The notes below the pieces were generated by a model that saw nothing but the letters and a program-made list of their open reading frames with translations, searched no databases and was not told where the DNA came from. From contig CALVEU010000004.1 in the NCBI GenBank assembly GCA_944326635.1, positions 1-46,165 of the forward strand: a stretch of 46,165 nucleotides of DNA. Reading direction: 5' to 3'. Position 1 is the stretch's first letter; every line of letters begins with the position of its first letter. The translations under genes and the position numbers were made by a program. This DNA is from Candidatus Gastranaerophilales bacterium (GTDB lineage Bacteria; Cyanobacteriota; Vampirovibrionia; Gastranaerophilales; Gastranaerophilaceae). This document shows positions 26,012 through 34,299 of this stretch, piece after piece.

Positions 26012-26572
26012 ATGAAAAAAGTCCTATTAATATCTTTGTTATTTTTAAGCATTCTCACATCAGGATACAGAAAACCTGATGTGTACGTAATTGATGCGAC
26101 CAAAAATGCTTATTTACACAATAACATTGGACTTCGTTATATGAATGAACGTTGTTATTATGCAGCAATACAAGAATTCAAAATAGCAATCAGCTTAAAT
26201 CCGAATACTCAAGCTACTGCAGTATATTATAACAATATTGGTGATGCTTATATGAAAATAGGTTATCCTGATATGGCAAGACAACCCTATGAAGATGCAG
26301 TAAATCAATACAGCTTAAATTTTAAATACTATAAAGATTTAGCCAGATGTTATAAAGATTTAGGTTTAGTTAATGCGAAAATTAAAGAATACAGCAACGA
26401 TAAAAATGCCCTAAATCGAGTGATGCTAGGACTTTTATATATCGAAAGCGGGAATTTAAAACGCGGAATCATTATCCTTGATGAATTTACAATGTCTGAA
26501 CCTGATTTATTAATCACCCCAGCTGTAAAACAATACATCAAGGAAAAAGTTAAAGAAATAAATGATCTGTAA
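26012..26572 (+). CDS. Exported TPR-like protein
   Basis: A signal peptide (MKKVLLISLLFLSILTSG) is followed by about three TPR units (HNNIGLRYMNERCYYAAIQEF, YYNNIGDAYMKIGYPDMARQPYEDAV, YYKDLARCYKDLGLVNAKIKEY). It begins 20 nt after the MBL gene with no ribosome site. A TAAAAT 6 nt before the ATG could make it leaderless, or it may be coupled to upstream transcription. It converges on the prepilin gene with 2 nt between stops. Scaffold role likely; partner unknown. Confidence 0.72.
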   Translation: MKKVLLISLLFLSILTSGYRKPDVYVIDATKNAYLHNNIGLRYMNERCYYAAIQEFKIAISLNPNTQATAVYYNNIGDAYMKIGYPDMARQPYEDAVNQYSLNFKYYKDLARCYKDLGLVNAKIKEYSNDKNALNRVMLGLLYIESGNLKRGIIILDEFTMSEPDLLITPAVKQYIKEKVKEINDL

Positions 26573-26574
26573 AA

Positions 26575-27255
26575 TTATAACCTAACAGGATAATCCTTAG
26601 GAATTTTCCACCCATTGCATTCTATTAACATTAAACACAAAGCGGAATGACCAGTAGAGGTTTTACATTGATTTAATAAGGTTTCTCTATTTTGAGTACA
26701 AGATTTAACTCCCCAATGTTCAGCCCAAGGTTTTACATCAACAACACCTTTTGACATATCCATAAAAAATGTAAAATAATCTTTCCCGCTAATATACTTT
26801 CCTGTTTTATTTTGTTTTATAAGAACCCCAATCTCTAATAACCCTGTTTGATTTAACCCATTAGTAATACGAATAATTTCTCCAGTTTTTAATTTTATAC
26901 CACTTGCGTGACCTCCATTTAAAGTCAATGATGCTTTACCATCTGAAGTATACACTCTATAATTTCCCATATAAGATTCATTTACAAAAGTACTGCCTGG
27001 CAAATAAGGCATAAAATATGTCTTTAAAACAGTTGGGGAATCAGCATCAGACCAATATCTAGGTTCACCATAATCATTTTCTGCTAATTTAACTACACTA
27101 TTTAGAATAGAATCAACTCGTTGCAAACGTGTTTCTACTTCTGTTTTATTATTATTTGAAATTAACATAGGCAATGTCATAGCTGCTACAACACCTATGA
27201 TTCCTAAAGTTATTAATACTTCTGCAAGCGTAAAACCGAATTTGTGATGTTTCAT
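26575..27255 (-). CDS. Type IV prepilin-like protein
   Basis: A short positive leader (MKHHKFG) precedes FTLAEVLITLGIIGVVAAMTLPMLI, the class III prepilin signal: cleavage is predicted after G7, with E at mature position +5. The 25-residue helix then anchors or polymerises the subunit. The globular C-terminal domain has two cysteine pairs near the end (CTQNRETLLNQC and CLMLIECNGW) and a GKASLTLNGGHASG loop. The start at 27255 gives a standard leader; upstream codons in this frame back to 27366 have only a TTG start. There is no Shine-Dalgarno, but a good promoter ends 6 nt away. An N-terminally extended form is possible if the G10 tract upstream changes length. Confidence 0.85.
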   Translation of the reverse strand: MKHHKFGFTLAEVLITLGIIGVVAAMTLPMLISNNNKTEVETRLQRVDSILNSVVKLAENDYGEPRYWSDADSPTVLKTYFMPYLPGSTFVNESYMGNYRVYTSDGKASLTLNGGHASGIKLKTGEIIRITNGLNQTGLLEIGVLIKQNKTGKYISGKDYFTFFMDMSKGVVDVKPWAEHWGVKSCTQNRETLLNQCKTSTGHSALCLMLIECNGWKIPKDYPVRL

Positions 27256-27261
27256 ATCACT

Positions 27262-27290
27262 AATATAACATTCTTTTATTAATTTTTCAA
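27262..27290 (-). promoter_or_regulatory. Promoter immediately upstream of the prepilin start
   Basis: On the minus strand, TTGAAA (27290-27285), a 17-nt spacer and TATATT (27267-27262) with preceding TGT are followed by only 6 nt before the ATG. A leaderless mRNA is predicted. Confidence 0.55.
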
Positions 27291-27317
27291 CCTTGCAAAA
27301 GCCTTGTGGAGTAAGCT

Positions 27318-27419
27318 CTAAATTGCCCCCCCCCCGAGCACTACGTGCGTAGATAAACCAACACAATTACCTTTTAATTTATAAGATCCTTGTGCCTGTA
27401 ATGCGTTAAATCTTTTCAT
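27318..27419 (-). CDS. Short upstream ORF ending just after a G10 tract (33 aa)
   Basis: An ATG at 27419 with a good site (GGGAG, 5 nt away) starts a frame reading MKRFNALQAQGSYKLKGN and so on. After crossing the G10 tract (27335-27326) it stops at once (GGGAI then TAG). With 8 or 11 G residues the same frame would run on without a stop into the prepilin, adding 55 residues (54 with G8) before its MKHHK start. So it is either the off-state of a phase-variable gene or the truncated head of a longer one. I do not recognise the sequence. Confidence 0.55.
   Translation of the reverse strand: MKRFNALQAQGSYKLKGNCVGLSTHVVLGGGAI
27326..27335. repeat. Homopolymeric C10/G10 tract
   Basis: Ten consecutive C on the plus strand (G10 in the sense of the prepilin gene) occur in a genome of about 30% GC where no other comparable G/C run is seen in the window. 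It lies inside a reading frame, which is the arrangement used for slipped-strand phase variation. Confidence 0.9.
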
Positions 27420-27445
27420 TTTTGCTCCCTTTATTTGTATACTTT

Positions 27446-27451
27446 ATTATA
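27446..27451 (-). promoter_or_regulatory. -10 box for the short upstream ORF
   Basis: A perfect TATAAT on the minus strand lies 26 nt before the ATG at 27419. The best -35 match, TTGAAA, is 20 nt away, so the spacing is not ideal. Confidence 0.4.
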
Positions 27452-27460
27452 TTAACATAT

Positions 27461-28552
27461 TTATTTTAACTTTTCAAGCAAAGTTAGTTCATCTTCTTTG
27501 GTCAATTGAGGATTTTCAAGTTTTCGTCTTAATATCTCATCAAAAATTTGGCTATATCTAGGTGAAGGATTTATACCTAACTTCAATAAATCATTTCCTG
27601 TTACTGAAATTCTAATTTGCTTTAAATCATCAAGATAATGACGTGCAATTTTTTCATCAAACAATATTCCATATAAAAGCACTGTCTCAAGTCTTACATT
27701 TTCAAATGCTTTGTAAATTTCAAAATCATTATTCAATATTTTATTTGGAATTTCATCAAGGATTTTTTGCTCAATTTTATTCAAAGGCAATTTAGCTAAA
27801 TCTCTTAATACTCCTGCATATACAAGCCAGACATATTCAGGCTTGTAATCATCGACAAGTTTTTCTATATTTATTTCAGGAATTTTAACATCATTTTCAG
27901 TCACAAGCTTATAAATATTTTCATTTATAAATCTTTCAAAAACCTCTTGAGAATTAAGATTAAAAGTTTCAATCAATTCTTTTTTAACCCTTTTATAGCT
28001 CATATCATAATTTATATTAGCCAAATATTCTTCCTGCAATTTTCTTGTATGCATATCAAGATCAAAGCCAAAACGGATTGAAAATTTTAAACCTCTAATA
28101 ATTCTTGTCGGATCATCAATAAAGCTTTCATCATGCAAAACTTTGAGTTTCTTATTTTTCAAATCTTCAAGTCCACCTGTATAATCAACGATTTCTCCGG
28201 TTGTAACTGATTTTGCAAGAGCATTTATCGTAAAATCACGACGCATTACATCTTCTTTTAAAGAACATCCTATTTTTTCAACAACAGGCAAATGACCTTT
28301 TTGAGGATAACTTTCAGACCTAGTAGATGCAAAATCAACTTCCTTTCCATCAACATTTACCCTTACCGTTCCAAAATCAGGGTTTTCTTGAATAACTTCA
28401 CCGAATTTAGAACAATATTCAATCGCATTCCCAACATATGTAATATCAACATCAAAATATTCTCGTCCTAACAGTTCATCACGGACAACTCCGCCGATAT
28501 AAAACAATTTATTTGAAGTATCCTTTATATTGATGATGTTCATATCAAGCAT
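27461..28552 (-). CDS. tRNA nucleotidyltransferase / poly(A) polymerase family
   Basis: This is a class II nucleotidyltransferase that adds or repairs the CCA end of tRNAs. Motifs: GGVVRDELLG, catalytic DVDIT, the RRDFTINALA motif and DDPTRIIRGLKFSIRFGF. Both tRNA genes seen here lack encoded CCA, so such an enzyme is needed; an A-adding or poly(A) enzyme cannot be excluded from motifs alone. The start is ambiguous: ATG at 28552 or 28543, neither with a ribosome site, and a TAAAAT lies 7 nt before the latter. An earlier in-frame start (28633) would overlap the divergent helicase gene and is unlikely. No HD domain is present. Confidence 0.88.
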   Translation of the reverse strand: MLDMNIINIKDTSNKLFYIGGVVRDELLGREYFDVDITYVGNAIEYCSKFGEVIQENPDFGTVRVNVDGKEVDFASTRSESYPQKGHLPVVEKIGCSLKEDVMRRDFTINALAKSVTTGEIVDYTGGLEDLKNKKLKVLHDESFIDDPTRIIRGLKFSIRFGFDLDMHTRKLQEEYLANINYDMSYKRVKKELIETFNLNSQEVFERFINENIYKLVTENDVKIPEINIEKLVDDYKPEYVWLVYAGVLRDLAKLPLNKIEQKILDEIPNKILNNDFEIYKAFENVRLETVLLYGILFDEKIARHYLDDLKQIRISVTGNDLLKLGINPSPRYSQIFDEILRRKLENPQLTKEDELTLLEKLK

Positions 28553-28592
28553 TTTAGCGTAAAATAAAGAAAAATGGAATAGGAGTACAAAC

Positions 28593-31500
28593 ATGCTACA
28601 GGAAGCTTCACGCGCTATAAATTCAGCATTCAATAACAGTTTTATAAAAAAATTAAGCCAATACCTTCACGATTGCGTAAGAGAAGAGGTAAAAAGCTCT
28701 ACATTCAGAAACCTTAAAGGAGATAAGGATAATAAATGGATTTTCTTAAAAGGAGAAGAACAATTATTCTCTACAGGTGCTGAATATATTTCTTTAGACG
28801 GAAGCGACCCTAAACTTACAGAATTAATGATTCAAAGCGATTTAGGTCAAAAAGATAAATATCTGATTTACGGCTATTTATTCTTAGTTGGCAAAAGTTC
28901 AAAGTCTAAAAGACAAAATGAATTTTTAACCCCGCTTTTATACATGCCATGCAAGCTTGAACGTAACGGCGTAAATATAAACTGCTTACCGCTTGATGAA
29001 GTTCTATCGCTAAACACTGGAGCTTTAGCTGCACTTATGCGAAAGAATGATGATGAAGATGAAGTAGATTTACTACTTGAAGGAATTTTAGATGTTGTTC
29101 CGGATTTGCCTATTACTCAAGACAAATTAAACATTTTTCTTACAACACTAAAATCCCTTGTACCTGAAATAGAAATTGCTTCAAACATTGACGAATACAA
29201 AGAAGAAGATAACATAACTAAAGCAAAAGATTTTTATAAAGAAAAAATTGATGGCGAAAATTTAGACGAAATCATTGAAGAAGAAGAAAATGAGCAAGCT
29301 AAACAAAAAATGAAGCTTGAAAAAGTCGCTGTCACATACCAAAGTGCAATAATTCTTACTAAACGCCCTTCAGTCACTGCAGGGGTACTACATGAACTTA
29401 CCCAAATTGCAGAAAAACCATCAGGAACATATAGAGAAACAGCACTAAATATAATTAATGAAGAATATGCACAAAGTAAGGAAAAATCAGTTCCGCTTAA
29501 AGATATGAATAAAATAACTGATTTTTACCCAATTACCCCTCTATCATTAAGCGACAGCCAACTTCAAGTAATCAAAAATATTGACAACAGCAAATTTGTA
29601 GCAGTACAAGGACCTCCAGGGACTGGTAAATCTCAAACAATCGTAAACCTTGTCGCTCACTTAGTTGCAAACGGAAAAACAGTTCTAGTTGCATCTCGTA
29701 TGGACAAAGCAGTAGATGTTGTTGCTGAACGTCTGAATGACTTAGGAGCAAGTCATATGGCACTAAGAGCGGGACGTTTGAATTACCAAAGACAACTTAG
29801 TGAAGAATTAAATAATCTACTTTCACAAAATGCTGATTTAGATGAAGATGTAGAAGATATTCTGCTTGTCGACACAAAAGATATGAAAGACCATCTTGAT
29901 ATGCTTAAAAATATGGAAATGAAATCTGAGACCATAATTAAGCTTGAAAAAGATTGGCATGACAAATTATTGGAAGTCGAAGAACAAGAAAAACTCTTAG
30001 GCAAAAAAGAATTTATCAAAAAAAGTCTTAAAAAAGGCGAAATAGATATTGTTGCCGGAATTATAAAAATTCTTGAAAGCAATTTGGAAAAAGCAGGTTT
30101 TATTTCTAAAATTGCAAATTTCACAAGTTTAGGACAACTTAAGAAAATCCTTAATCTTAAAGACTTTGAAGTAGATTACGAAAACTTAGGGAAATTAAAA
30201 CAAGAACTTGATTTCGCAAATATGGAATGGTCTTTGAGAAAAATTGAAGCCGATATTCAAAAAACAGGCAATCTCCATATGCTATCAGAACAAATTCGTA
30301 CAATGAAACGCAAACAAAAAACACTTGCTATTAATATTCTGAAAAATAAACGCAGAGAAGCTCTAAAAAGTTTATTGAGAGATGAAAACAAACGCAGAAG
30401 ACTAAAAGTCCATGCAAAATCTCTTGTTACAAACAGAAAACGTCTGCAAACAAATATTTTGGAAGAAGAAGATTTCAAACCGCTATTAGAAGCATTCCCA
30501 TGCTGGTGTGTAACAACTTATGCAGTATCTGATTCACTTCCATTGAAACCAGGAATGTTTGATGTTGCAATCATAGATGAAGCTTCACAATGCGATATAG
30601 CAAGCTGTTTTCCAATTCTTTTCCGTGCGAAACGTGCTGTAATTGTAGGTGATGACAAACAATTACCACACCTTTCATTCTTAGAAAAAGCAAAAGAACA
30701 ATCATTCTTAAGCCAATATGGAATTCCTGACAAATACCAGCTTATGTGGCGTTTCAGAACAAACTCAATGTTTGACTTGGCAGATTATTATTCTATGAAT
30801 TCAGTTATGCTTGACGAACATTTTAGAAGTCTTCCGCCAATTATTAACTTCTCAAATCACGAATTCTATAACGACAGAATTCGCGTAATGAGAAAAGATA
30901 AAAGTGATGAAAAAGTACTGGAACTTGTAGAAGTATTGGACGGTAAAGTTGATTTCGATGCAACAAGAAACTTACCGGAAATCGAAGCTGTTGTAAAACG
31001 CTTACATGAAATAATCATTGAAGATGAAAGACAAAATCCTGATAACCCTGTATCTGTAGGTATAATTTCACCATTCAGAGCACAAGTAGAACAATTAAAA
31101 GTTTCTGTTTCAAAAGTTCTATCAGATTACATGATAAAAAAACACCAGATAGAAATCGGTACAGCTCACACCTTCCAAGGTGATGAACGTGATATTATGC
31201 TTATTTCTTGGGCAATAGCAGATAACAGTTACAATCAAAGTTTGATATTCTTACAAAAACCAAACTTATTTAATGTAGCAATCACAAGAGGTAGAAATAA
31301 AGTCATCAACTTTATTTCACGAAATCCTCGAGAACTTCCTGAAGGACATTTCAGAAACTATGTTTCATTTATGCAATTATATCAAGATAAAAAACAAGCA
31401 ATGCTATCTGGGGAAATTGATGAAAACATATATAAAAATTCCCTAGAACGTGAAGTTGCAGAAAAAATAAGAGAATTAGATCACAAAGTAGTAGCAGGAT

Positions 31501-31712
31501 CAGATATTGCAGGCTTAAGCGCAGATTTACTTGTAGATGACAAGTTTGTAATAGAAATTGACGGATTAGATGACAAAGTTAAATCGCATATTTCTAATAT
31601 GAAAAAACAAGCAATAATTGAACGTTCAGGCTACAAAGTAAAACGTATCACATTCCGTGAATGGCAATATTCCCCAAAAGCTTGCCTTGACAGAGTCCTA
31701 ATTGAAAATTAA
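28593..31712 (+). CDS. SF1 (UPF1/Dna2-like) helicase with C-terminal Vsr/DUF559-like nuclease domain
   Basis: Residues 1-330 form an uncharacterised N-terminal region with an acidic stretch. Walker A is GPPGTGKS at 340-347. A long coiled-coil insertion occupies roughly 420-600. Motif II is DEAS at 662-665, followed by VGDDKQLP, DEHFRS (741-746), GTAHTFQGDERD (from 856) and AITRGR (about 894). The last 60 residues (FVIEIDG at 985-991, then a run ending GYKVKRITFREW) match the PD-(D/E)xK Vsr/DUF559 fold with D990 and E988 as likely catalytic residues. It probably acts on nucleic acid in repair or defence. AGGAG precedes the ATG. It is a single-gene unit with a strong terminator. Confidence 0.85.
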   Translation: MLQEASRAINSAFNNSFIKKLSQYLHDCVREEVKSSTFRNLKGDKDNKWIFLKGEEQLFSTGAEYISLDGSDPKLTELMIQSDLGQKDKYLIYGYLFLVGKSSKSKRQNEFLTPLLYMPCKLERNGVNINCLPLDEVLSLNTGALAALMRKNDDEDEVDLLLEGILDVVPDLPITQDKLNIFLTTLKSLVPEIEIASNIDEYKEEDNITKAKDFYKEKIDGENLDEIIEEEENEQAKQKMKLEKVAVTYQSAIILTKRPSVTAGVLHELTQIAEKPSGTYRETALNIINEEYAQSKEKSVPLKDMNKITDFYPITPLSLSDSQLQVIKNIDNSKFVAVQGPPGTGKSQTIVNLVAHLVANGKTVLVASRMDKAVDVVAERLNDLGASHMALRAGRLNYQRQLSEELNNLLSQNADLDEDVEDILLVDTKDMKDHLDMLKNMEMKSETIIKLEKDWHDKLLEVEEQEKLLGKKEFIKKSLKKGEIDIVAGIIKILESNLEKAGFISKIANFTSLGQLKKILNLKDFEVDYENLGKLKQELDFANMEWSLRKIEADIQKTGNLHMLSEQIRTMKRKQKTLAINILKNKRREALKSLLRDENKRRRLKVHAKSLVTNRKRLQTNILEEEDFKPLLEAFPCWCVTTYAVSDSLPLKPGMFDVAIIDEASQCDIASCFPILFRAKRAVIVGDDKQLPHLSFLEKAKEQSFLSQYGIPDKYQLMWRFRTNSMFDLADYYSMNSVMLDEHFRSLPPIINFSNHEFYNDRIRVMRKDKSDEKVLELVEVLDGKVDFDATRNLPEIEAVVKRLHEIIIEDERQNPDNPVSVGIISPFRAQVEQLKVSVSKVLSDYMIKKHQIEIGTAHTFQGDERDIMLISWAIADNSYNQSLIFLQKPNLFNVAITRGRNKVINFISRNPRELPEGHFRNYVSFMQLYQDKKQAMLSGEIDENIYKNSLEREVAEKIRELDHKVVAGSDIAGLSADLLVDDKFVIEIDGLDDKVKSHISNMKKQAIIERSGYKVKRITFREWQYSPKACLDRVLIEN

Positions 31713-31717
31713 CAAAT

Positions 31718-31748
31718 AAAAAAGACCGTTTTAATAACGGTCTTTTTT
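31718..31748. terminator. Bidirectional terminator
   Basis: AAAAAAGACCGTT pairs with AACGGTCTTTTTT between the converging helicase and fabF genes. Confidence 0.88.
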
Positions 31749-31766
31749 TATTATAAATAATCTAAC

Positions 31767-33020
31767 TTATTTTACGTCTCTGATAACAACTGAAGCATTT
31801 TGTCCGCCAAATCCAAATGAATTTGACAATGCAACATGGATGTCTGCTTTTCTAGCTTTATGAGGTACATAATCTAAGTTACCAACTTTTTCATCTTGAT
31901 TATCAAGATTGATTGTAGGAGGAACAATACCTTCATTAATAGCTTTTACACAAGCAATACATTCAACTGCACCAGTTGCACCTAACAAGTGACCATGCAT
32001 TGATTTTGTTGAACTTACTAATAATTTTTTATTAGTTTCTTTATCACCAAACAAACCTTCAATAGCTTTAGATTCAGCAATATCACCTAAGCCTGTGCTT
32101 GTACCATGAGCATTAATATAATCAACATCTTCAGGTTTCAAACCAGCATCTTCAAGTGCAAATTGCATAGAATGAGTTGCACCTTGACCTTCAGGATCAG
32201 GCGCTACAACATCATAAGCATCAGCAGTTTGACCATATCCAACAACTTCACCATAAATTTTTGCACCACGTTTTTTAGCATGCTCATATTCTTCTAAAAT
32301 AAGAACACCAGCACCCTCAGACATAACGAAACCATCTCTTTCAACATCCCAAGGACGAGAAGCTTTAGTTGGTTCATCGTTACGTTTTGATAAAGTTCTT
32401 GCACTAGAGAAAGCTCCTATACCAACATCGCAAATAGTAGCTTCTGCACCGCCTGTAACCATAATATCTGCATCACCATACTGAATAGCACGGAATGCAT
32501 CACCTACAGAATGAGTACCTGTAGCACAAGCTGATACAACAACTTTATTAATACCTTTAAATCCATATTTCATTGAAATACGACCAGATGCCATATTCAC
32601 AATCATCATAGGAATTGTAAACGGAGAACATTTGTTAGGACCTTTTTCCAAAATTCTAACATGGTTTTCTTCAAAAGTTCTGAAACCGCCTGCTGCAGAA
32701 CTTACAATAACACCTATTTTATAAGGATCAACGTCCTTAACTTCTTCTAATTTGGCATCTTTAATTGCTTCATCAGCTGCAATTACTGCAAACTGAATAT
32801 ATCTGTCCATTTTTTTAGCTTCTTTAGGATCAAGATAATCCTCAGGATTGAAATTTTTGCATTCACCTGATATTTTTACAACGTGCTTACTAATATCAAT
32901 AAGCTCTGATGTACTAATTCCACTTTTTCCTTCAACAAGACTATTCCAAAATTTATCAACACCGACACCAAATGGTGTAACCGCTCCAAGTCCTGTGATA
33001 ACTACTCTTCTTTTTGTCAT
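31767..33020 (-). CDS. fabF: 3-oxoacyl-[ACP] synthase II
   Basis: This condensing enzyme elongates acyl-ACP with malonyl-ACP in type II fatty-acid synthesis. The Cys-His-His triad is C165 (VVSACATGTH), H305 (NAHGTSTG) and H344 (KSMHGHLLGATG). The C-terminus has the conserved SFGFGGQNASVV. The 417-aa length is normal. It is the last gene of the fabD-fabG-acpP-fabF block and starts 139 nt after acpP, with a hairpin between them. Confidence 0.97.
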   Translation of the reverse strand: MTKRRVVITGLGAVTPFGVGVDKFWNSLVEGKSGISTSELIDISKHVVKISGECKNFNPEDYLDPKEAKKMDRYIQFAVIAADEAIKDAKLEEVKDVDPYKIGVIVSSAAGGFRTFEENHVRILEKGPNKCSPFTIPMMIVNMASGRISMKYGFKGINKVVVSACATGTHSVGDAFRAIQYGDADIMVTGGAEATICDVGIGAFSSARTLSKRNDEPTKASRPWDVERDGFVMSEGAGVLILEEYEHAKKRGAKIYGEVVGYGQTADAYDVVAPDPEGQGATHSMQFALEDAGLKPEDVDYINAHGTSTGLGDIAESKAIEGLFGDKETNKKLLVSSTKSMHGHLLGATGAVECIACVKAINEGIVPPTINLDNQDEKVGNLDYVPHKARKADIHVALSNSFGFGGQNASVVIRDVK

Positions 33021-33054
33021 CTCTTTACCTTTTTAAAACTATCTTTGAAATATA

Positions 33055-33088
33055 CGAGGGGAAAATCAATATTAAATTTTCGCCCTCG
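33055..33088. terminator. Hairpin between acpP and fabF
   Basis: CGAGGGGAAAAT pairs imperfectly with ATTTTCGCCCTCG (one bulged G). It lies upstream of fabF and could attenuate transcription past acpP, keeping ACP mRNA more abundant. Confidence 0.45.
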
Positions 33089-33158
33089 CAACTTTTTATA
33101 AAATCTCACTAAATATCTTGAAATCAGCGGATATCTAAGTGACTACGAAATGTAGTGC

Positions 33159-33389
33159 TTATTTGTGAGAGTCGATGTAGTTAACTGCATCTTGTACAGT
33201 TTGAATTTTTTCAGCTTCTTCATCAGGAATTTCGCAACCGAATTCTTCTTCGAAAGCCATAACTAATTCTACTGTATCTAAAGAGTCAGCACCTAAGTCA
33301 GCTGTAAAGCTAGCTTCTGGAGTAACTAAAGCTTCATCAACGCTTAATTGATCTACAACAACTTTTTTTACTTTTTCAAATGTACTCAT
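33159..33389 (-). CDS. acpP: Acyl carrier protein
   Basis: This small acidic carrier bears the phosphopantetheine arm on the Ser of DSLDTVEL. It is 76 residues when started at 33389 (MSTFEKVKK). The ATG five codons earlier (33404) overlaps the AGGA ribosome site and would give 81 aa. It has its own promoter (33441-33469) inside the fab cluster, consistent with high demand for ACP. Confidence 0.97.
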   Translation of the reverse strand: MSTFEKVKKVVVDQLSVDEALVTPEASFTADLGADSLDTVELVMAFEEEFGCEIPDEEAEKIQTVQDAVNYIDSHK

Positions 33390-33440
33390 TTCTAATTTCC
33401 TCATAATTTAAATTGTATACTATACTATTTGTTCTCTAAT

Positions 33441-33469
33441 ATTATACTTAGAGCAAGATTTTTTTGCAA
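33441..33469 (-). promoter_or_regulatory. Internal promoter for acpP
   Basis: On the minus strand, TTGCAA (33469-33464), a 17-nt spacer and a perfect TATAAT (33446-33441) lie about 52 nt before the acpP start. Confidence 0.7.
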
Positions 33470-33494
33470 GGAATTTACAATCCTAGAGCCATAT

Positions 33495-33520
33495 TGTTAA
33501 AAATCTTTACTTTTTTAACA
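33495..33520 (-). terminator. Hairpin after fabG
   Basis: TGTTAAAAA and TTTTTAACA pair around an 8-nt loop just after the fabG stop and before the acpP promoter. It is a weak terminator candidate. Confidence 0.4.
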
Positions 33521-33529
33521 TAGCTAGAA

Positions 33530-34261
33530 TTATATGATTAAAGCCCCTGCAACTTCGATTGCTTGACCTGAAACATAATCAGCATCTAGAGCTAAATATT
33601 TAACAGTTTTAGCAATATCTTCAGGAGTTCCTAATCTCTTCATAGGAATAGCTTTCAAGTATTCATCGATATTAGGAAGGTTTGCTGTCATAGCTGTTTG
33701 AATAAATCCAGGACATACAGCATTAACTCTGATATTTCTTGAACCAAATTCTTTAGCTAAAGTTTTTGTTAAACCAACTAAACCAGCTTTTGAAGCAGAG
33801 TAGTTAGCTTGACCTGGGTTACCATGTAAGCCTACTACACTTGACATATTGATAATAGAACCTTGACGAGCTTTCATCATATATTTGATTACTGCATGAG
33901 TTACGCAATAAGCACTTGTTAAGTTAATTTTAATAACTCTTTCCCATTGTTCCATATCCATTCTAATGAACAAACCGTCTTTTGTAATACCGGCATTATT
34001 TAATAAAACATCAATTTTGCCATGTTCAGCAATCATTTTATCAACATTTTCTTGTACAGCAACAGGATCTGAGACATCAAATCTGTAAAAATAAGCATTT
34101 GCACCTAATTCTTTAATTTCATCTAAAGCAGGTTGAGCTTTTTCTGCTTCGCAAATATCGTTGATAATGATGTCACAACCAGCTTTTGCAAGTTCTTTTG
34201 CACAAGCTAAACCGATACCGCGAGAACCGCCTGTTACTAATGCAATTTTTCTTTCTGTCAT
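33530..34261 (-). CDS. fabG: 3-oxoacyl-[ACP] reductase
   Basis: It reduces 3-oxoacyl-ACP with NADPH, the second step of each elongation cycle. This is a short-chain dehydrogenase with cofactor motif TGGSRGIG (residues 10-17), NNAGIT, and catalytic S141, Y154 and K158 (YSASK). The 243-aa length is typical. AAGGAG precedes the ATG, 38 nt after fabD. Confidence 0.96.
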   Translation of the reverse strand: MTERKIALVTGGSRGIGLACAKELAKAGCDIIINDICEAEKAQPALDEIKELGANAYFYRFDVSDPVAVQENVDKMIAEHGKIDVLLNNAGITKDGLFIRMDMEQWERVIKINLTSAYCVTHAVIKYMMKARQGSIINMSSVVGLHGNPGQANYSASKAGLVGLTKTLAKEFGSRNIRVNAVCPGFIQTAMTANLPNIDEYLKAIPMKRLGTPEDIAKTVKYLALDADYVSGQAIEVAGALII

Positions 34262-34299
34262 GAATTTTCTCCTTATTAATTATAGGATGTTACTCCTAA

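Noticed and set aside
27256-27366. TTG start giving a 263-residue prepilin
   Set aside because: The added residues have no ribosome site, spoil the leader, and begin inside the short upstream ORF.
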